DNA from: Oceanobacillus chungangensis
Lineage (GTDB): Bacteria > Bacillota > Bacilli > Bacillales > Amphibacillaceae
Assembly: GCF_003369565.1 (NCBI RefSeq)
Contig: NZ_PIOD01000003.1
Location: 1-64,000 of the forward strand
DNA length: 64,000 nt
Direction: 5' to 3'
Shown here in pieces: positions 60,864-64,000 of this stretch. The translations under genes were made by a program, and so were the position numbers. The notes below the pieces were generated by a model. The model had not been told where the DNA came from. It searched no databases and was given only the letters and a program-made list of their open reading frames with translations. The first letter of the stretch is position 1. The number at the start of each line of letters is the position of its first letter.

Positions 60864-61811
60864 TTAATGCTTTAACTTCTGAAAATAATCCATTATTCCT
60901 AGCGAACTAACCTGCATATCTAAATTAATCAAAATATATACTTCGTGGTCATCCTCAATTCCTTGTTTTCTTAATGTTTCCTGGATTCGCCCAATTAATC
61001 TCGCCGCAAGCTCATCATAACCTTTCCTAGTGGCAATTACTCGCTCCCCTTCTTCAACGAAAACGGGCAGCCAATCAGAAACCTGCTGTAATGCATTTTC
61101 GACGTCCTCAGTCATTCCAAAGTGTCCAAAATAGATTCGATTTAGATTCAGTTCACGAATCCGTTTAATCGATGTCTCCATAGCATTTGGATCAAAATGA
61201 TTTGGCGATGTGGAAGGCAAGAAAAATTCAACGCCATTTCGGCTTAATTGTGCATAGCGAACCCCTATAGTGTCACCAGTAAACATCCCATTACTTATTG
61301 GATCATAAATGCTGATATGGTGTTTCGCATGTCCCGGAGTATCATAAAATTTTAATGTACAGCTTGGCCCTATACCTAGCGTATCGCCTTCCGTTTTTGT
61401 AATAATTTTCTCTTCTGGAACGGGAATAATAGGATCAAATAATTCAGCGAAACTATCTCCATAAATAGCTCTTGCCCCAGCAGCTAATTTTCTCGGGTTG
61501 ATAAGATGTCTTTCTCCTCTTGGATGAACAACAACTTTTGCATTCGGGCATTCTTGAAGCAACAATCCTGCCCCGCCTGCGTGATCAAGGTGAATATGCG
61601 TTAAAATGATATATCTTACATCTTCCAATGAAAACCCAAGTGCCGCTAATCCCTTTTTAACATACTTAATTGATGGACTCGGTCCAGTTTCAATCAATGT
61701 CAGTGCCTCTTCCTGAATCACGTATGTACCTGTTCGCTCTGTTACCCCTAAATCATGTCCGTCAATTAAGGAAATTCGACTGTCAATTTCAATCTGTTCC
61801 TTCTCCCTCAT
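60864..61811 (-). CDS. Metallo-beta-lactamase-fold hydrolase
   Basis: The 315-residue protein has the di-zinc motif ILTHIHLDHAGG, DTPGHAKHHISIYDP and MFTGDTIGVRYAQL, followed by HFGMTEDVENAL, all expected of an MBL hydrolase (hydroxyacylglutathione hydrolase or RNase Z-like superfamily). A C-terminal helical domain of about 90 residues suggests the DNA-internalisation-unrelated, Bacillus-type MBL group. The substrate is unknown. Divergent from the cotF-like gene. Confidence 0.85.
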   Translation of the reverse strand: MREKEQIEIDSRISLIDGHDLGVTERTGTYVIQEEALTLIETGPSPSIKYVKKGLAALGFSLEDVRYIILTHIHLDHAGGAGLLLQECPNAKVVVHPRGERHLINPRKLAAGARAIYGDSFAELFDPIIPVPEEKIITKTEGDTLGIGPSCTLKFYDTPGHAKHHISIYDPISNGMFTGDTIGVRYAQLSRNGVEFFLPSTSPNHFDPNAMETSIKRIRELNLNRIYFGHFGMTEDVENALQQVSDWLPVFVEEGERVIATRKGYDELAARLIGRIQETLRKQGIEDDHEVYILINLDMQVSSLGIMDYFQKLKH

Positions 61812-61955
61812 TCAATATCCCTCCGTCATTATTTTTCTCCATCGTAGCATATTTCCCCTCTCTTATCTCTTAAAAAGTTAAGTAAAGTTTATTTTATGTA
61901 TAACAAAATCAATACGGCTCAAACTAACCATGACTTATTAAAGGAGGGAATTTAT

Positions 61956-62570
61956 TTGCAAAATCAACAGCAAAATCAACAATTTCAAGGTTCCTCACAG
62001 ATGCCAGCAAATATTAGCCATGGTGGGCATGAGCTCTTTGATATTCATGAAGCAATGGGTGGATTAATTGGCGCGATGGAGCATTATTTTCTGTATGAAT
62101 CACATATCCAAGACCCAGAGTTAAAAACAATGCTTGGACAGCATAAGAATTATTTAACACAGACGTATAATTCGATTGTGGAAGCTTTAAAAACCGGAAG
62201 CGAACCAGCGATTAAAACGCAAACCTATAATATGGCAGCTAGTAATAATACCCTTTATGGAATGCAGCCTTCACAGCCTAAAACACCTGCACAATCGGCT
62301 AATGAGATAAACGATCATTGTATCTCCAGTTTTTGGATGGGCCATTTAAAAGCATCCTCTTCCGCTTTTACAATGACAGCACTGGAAATAACGAATCCTG
62401 TCTTGAGAAGAGTTTTTGCAGATAGTGTTCCAAATCTAATTGAAATGGCTTTTGAAGTTTATTTATACCAGAACAAACATCACTACTACCAAGTACCACA
62501 GCTGAAGCAAGAAGATATGCAAAACTATATAAACGCCTTCGCACCCGTACAAGGTACAATGCCACATTAA
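61956..62570 (+). CDS. CotF-like spore coat protein
   Basis: From TTG 61956, eight bases after AAAGGAGG, the 204-residue protein has a short Gln-rich lead (QNQQQNQQFQ) and then a coat F domain with HELFDIHEAMGGLIGAMEHY, a helical pair and INDHCISSFWMGHLKASSSAFTMTALEI. It resembles CotF-type proteins deposited on the spore surface. The longer ATG frame from 61896 would include the ribosome site. Its presence supports an endospore former. Confidence 0.85.
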   Translation: MQNQQQNQQFQGSSQMPANISHGGHELFDIHEAMGGLIGAMEHYFLYESHIQDPELKTMLGQHKNYLTQTYNSIVEALKTGSEPAIKTQTYNMAASNNTLYGMQPSQPKTPAQSANEINDHCISSFWMGHLKASSSAFTMTALEITNPVLRRVFADSVPNLIEMAFEVYLYQNKHHYYQVPQLKQEDMQNYINAFAPVQGTMPH

Positions 62571-62582
62571 CGTCAAGTATCG

Positions 62583-62612
62583 AGGAGTCCAAATATTGGA
62601 CTCCTTTAATTT
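62583..62612 (+). terminator. Intrinsic terminator of the CotF-like gene
   Basis: AGGAGTCCA and TGGACTCCT form a 9-bp stem with a T-rich stretch after. Confidence 0.82.
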
Positions 62613-62663
62613 TGGTAGAAGATGCAAATAGTTTTTTTACCTAGGGGACGTTTTGTATAGTTG

Positions 62664-63107
62664 GTTGCTATTTATATAAAATGCGAACTAAGAGCTTTCC
62701 GATACGGACAGTCACGTATCCGGAGGGTGACGCGGTCTGCTCCTTCGGAAGAAGACCACTTCCGATGGTTCTTAAGCCGTTGCTATTCCCACAGGACAAT
62801 GAAGGCTTCGACAGCGTTACATCACACGATGAGAATCGTTTTTATTCGGGGAGTCTTCTGTCCCCCGCTGCAATCAACGGTTATGATAGAGGAATTGCCC
62901 TCTCGTCTTATATCATAAATAAAATGCTGACAGTAGTATTGCACAATACTAGCGTAAAAAATACACGAAGACTCCTGCGGGAGGAAGGGCTTAGGTGAGA
63001 CTTCGAAGTGCGTAAGCACAAGATGGCTCACCAGCCCCCCGCGGAAAGCGAAGTGTATTTTTGGAGCGGTTGGCTAGAAGCACCTAACTAGTTCGTAATT
63101 TATATCA
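62664..63107. mobile_element. MITE-like composite element E2 with nested family A repeat
   Basis: Its left end (GCTATTTATATAAAATGCGA) and right end (read in reverse as ATATAAATTACGAACTA) are inverted copies and match the ends of E1. It is about 440 bases and contains a family A copy at 62951-63071 plus an unrelated-looking GC-rich left part. Short open frames across it are chance. It occupies most of the gap before the AIM24-family gene. Confidence 0.62.
62951..63071. repeat. Dispersed repeat family A, copy 5 (inside element E2)
   Basis: It has AAAATACACGAAGACTCCTG, GGTGAGACTTCGAAGTGCGT and CGGAAAGCGAAGTGTATTTT, with the same nesting as in E1. Confidence 0.82.
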
Positions 63108-63234
63108 ACTGCTGACTATCATCTATTACATGACAAATAGTTGTCATCATAACATCCAAATTGTCTAACAAAAAACGAATCTTTATCATTAGTTACCCGT
63201 AATAGTATTTATATAATCGAAAGGATGGGGAGAA

Positions 63235-64000
63235 ATGAACAATCATGAAATTGATTACAAACTATATGGGGATGACATGCAATTTGTCGAGGTCGAGCTT
63301 GATCCACAGGAAACAGTAATTGCGGAAGCAGGAAGCTTAATGATGATGGATGATGAGATTCGCATGGAAACAATCTTTGGCGATGGTTCCAACAAGGATC
63401 AAGGTGGACTGATGGGCAAGTTACTTGGTGCTGGGAAACGAGTAATCACTGGTGAAAGCTTATTCATGACGACTTTTACAAATCAAGGCGTTGGTAAAAA
63501 GCATGTATCCTTTGCTTCACCATATCCTGGAAAAATCATTCCAATGGATTTAAGCGAAATTAGAGGGAAATTAATCTGTCAAAAAGATTCATTTCTCGCA
63601 GCTGCAAAAGGGGTTGCAGTTGGCATTGAATTTCAACGTAAGATTGGGGCTGGCTTCTTTGGTGGAGAAGGCTTCATTATGCAAAAGCTCGAAGGTGATG
63701 GCTTAGCCTTTGTTCATGCGGGTGGAACGATTCATAAACGGGAACTTCAGCCTGGAGAAACATTACGCGTCGATACTGGGTGTCTAGTTGCAATGACAGG
63801 TGACGTAGATTATAATATCGAATTCGTTGGCGGCGTAAAGACAGCATTATTCGGTGGAGAAGGATTATTCTTCGCGACTTTACGTGGCCCAGGAACTGTT
63901 TGGATTCAGTCGCTCCCATTCAGCAGACTTGCTAGCAGAGTATTTGCTGCAGCACCTGGTAGAGGCGGTTCGAAGGATGAAGGAAGTATTGCTGGAGGAT
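63235..64000 (+). CDS. AIM24 / TIGR00266-family protein (3' truncated by the window)
   Basis: ATG 63235 follows AAGGATGGGG, and the frame is open through the right edge (255 codons seen). [73 protein letters not shown] and [31 protein letters not shown] are the repeated beta-sandwich segments of TIGR00266/AIM24 proteins. Their function in bacteria is not established. About 10 residues may be missing beyond the edge, judged by family length. Confidence 0.88.
   Translation, partial: MNNHEIDYKLYGDDMQFVEVELDPQETVIAEAGSLMMMDDEIRMETIFGDGSNKDQGGLMGKLLGAGKRVITGESLFMTTFTNQGVGKKHVSFASPYPGKIIPMDLSEIRGKLICQKDSFLAAAKGVAVGIEFQRKIGAGFFGGEGFIMQKLEGDGLAFVHAGGTIHKRELQPGETLRVDTGCLVAMTGDVDYNIEFVGGVKTALFGGEGLFFATLRGPGTVWIQSLPFSRLASRVFAAAPGRGGSKDEGSIAGG

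Noticed and set aside
1-64000. tRNA, rRNA or CRISPR array
   Set aside because: No cloverleaf with conserved TTCGA arm, no 16S/23S/5S consensus stretch and no regularly spaced direct repeats were seen.

Overview
The window looks like chromosome from a low-GC, endospore-forming Bacillaceae species. Gene content and intergenic repeats suggest an Oceanobacillus/Virgibacillus-like organism, but this is inferred from gene families and style, not from a database match. Supporting signs are AT-rich intergenic DNA, strong Shine-Dalgarno sequences, frequent TTG starts, T-box control of trp, Fur boxes, a CotF-like spore coat protein and yclNOPQ-type siderophore uptake.

Layout. The left edge (1-98) carries what looks like the start of an IS3-family element. 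Then come a small membrane protein and an oxidoreductase, murB, a DUF915 hydrolase with a DUF454 membrane protein, and a PHP-type histidinol phosphatase. The phosphatase faces away from a complete histidine operon, hisZGDBHAFI(E) (5365-11865). The phosphatase supplies the one step the operon lacks, so together they cover the pathway from PRPP and ATP to histidinol, which HisD then oxidises to histidine. The his transcript has a strong promoter and a long non-T-box leader with several helices and a possible kissing-loop contact. An orphan ATP-grasp ligase, a SurA-N lipoprotein and a Fur-controlled siderophore ABC transporter follow (12.3-19.0 kb).

The middle (19-42 kb) holds mixed single genes and small operons: a DsbA/FrnE-like oxidoreductase, type 2 IPP isomerase, an HD hydrolase, a VanR-VanS-VanY-VanZ cluster without vanHAX, an RsgA GTPase, an aldo-keto reductase, and an ABC-F protein behind an attenuator with a 40-codon leader peptide. 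After these come a chemotaxis receptor, a tandemly duplicated tag DNA glycosylase, a rhodanese, peptidase T and a second VanY-type lipoprotein.

The right third has a YfhC-like nitroreductase behind a Fur box, an AraC/GyrI regulator, and a complete trpEGDCFBA operon with its own trpG. Upstream of trpE are two tryptophan T-boxes separated by a dispersed repeat. Then come a Gln-rich coat-like protein, a YtrA-type GntR/ABC operon with four operator-like palindromes, exoA, a GH3 hexosaminidase, CotF and a truncated AIM24-family gene at the right edge.

The intergenic DNA is rich in repeats. Family A is a ~120-bp palindromic element (five copies), sometimes nested in a larger inverted-repeat element E. 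Family B is a ~90-nt two-hairpin element (six copies). Families C and D are longer, higher-GC segments. The strongest leads for something undescribed are the his leader RNA and the two-hairpin family B.
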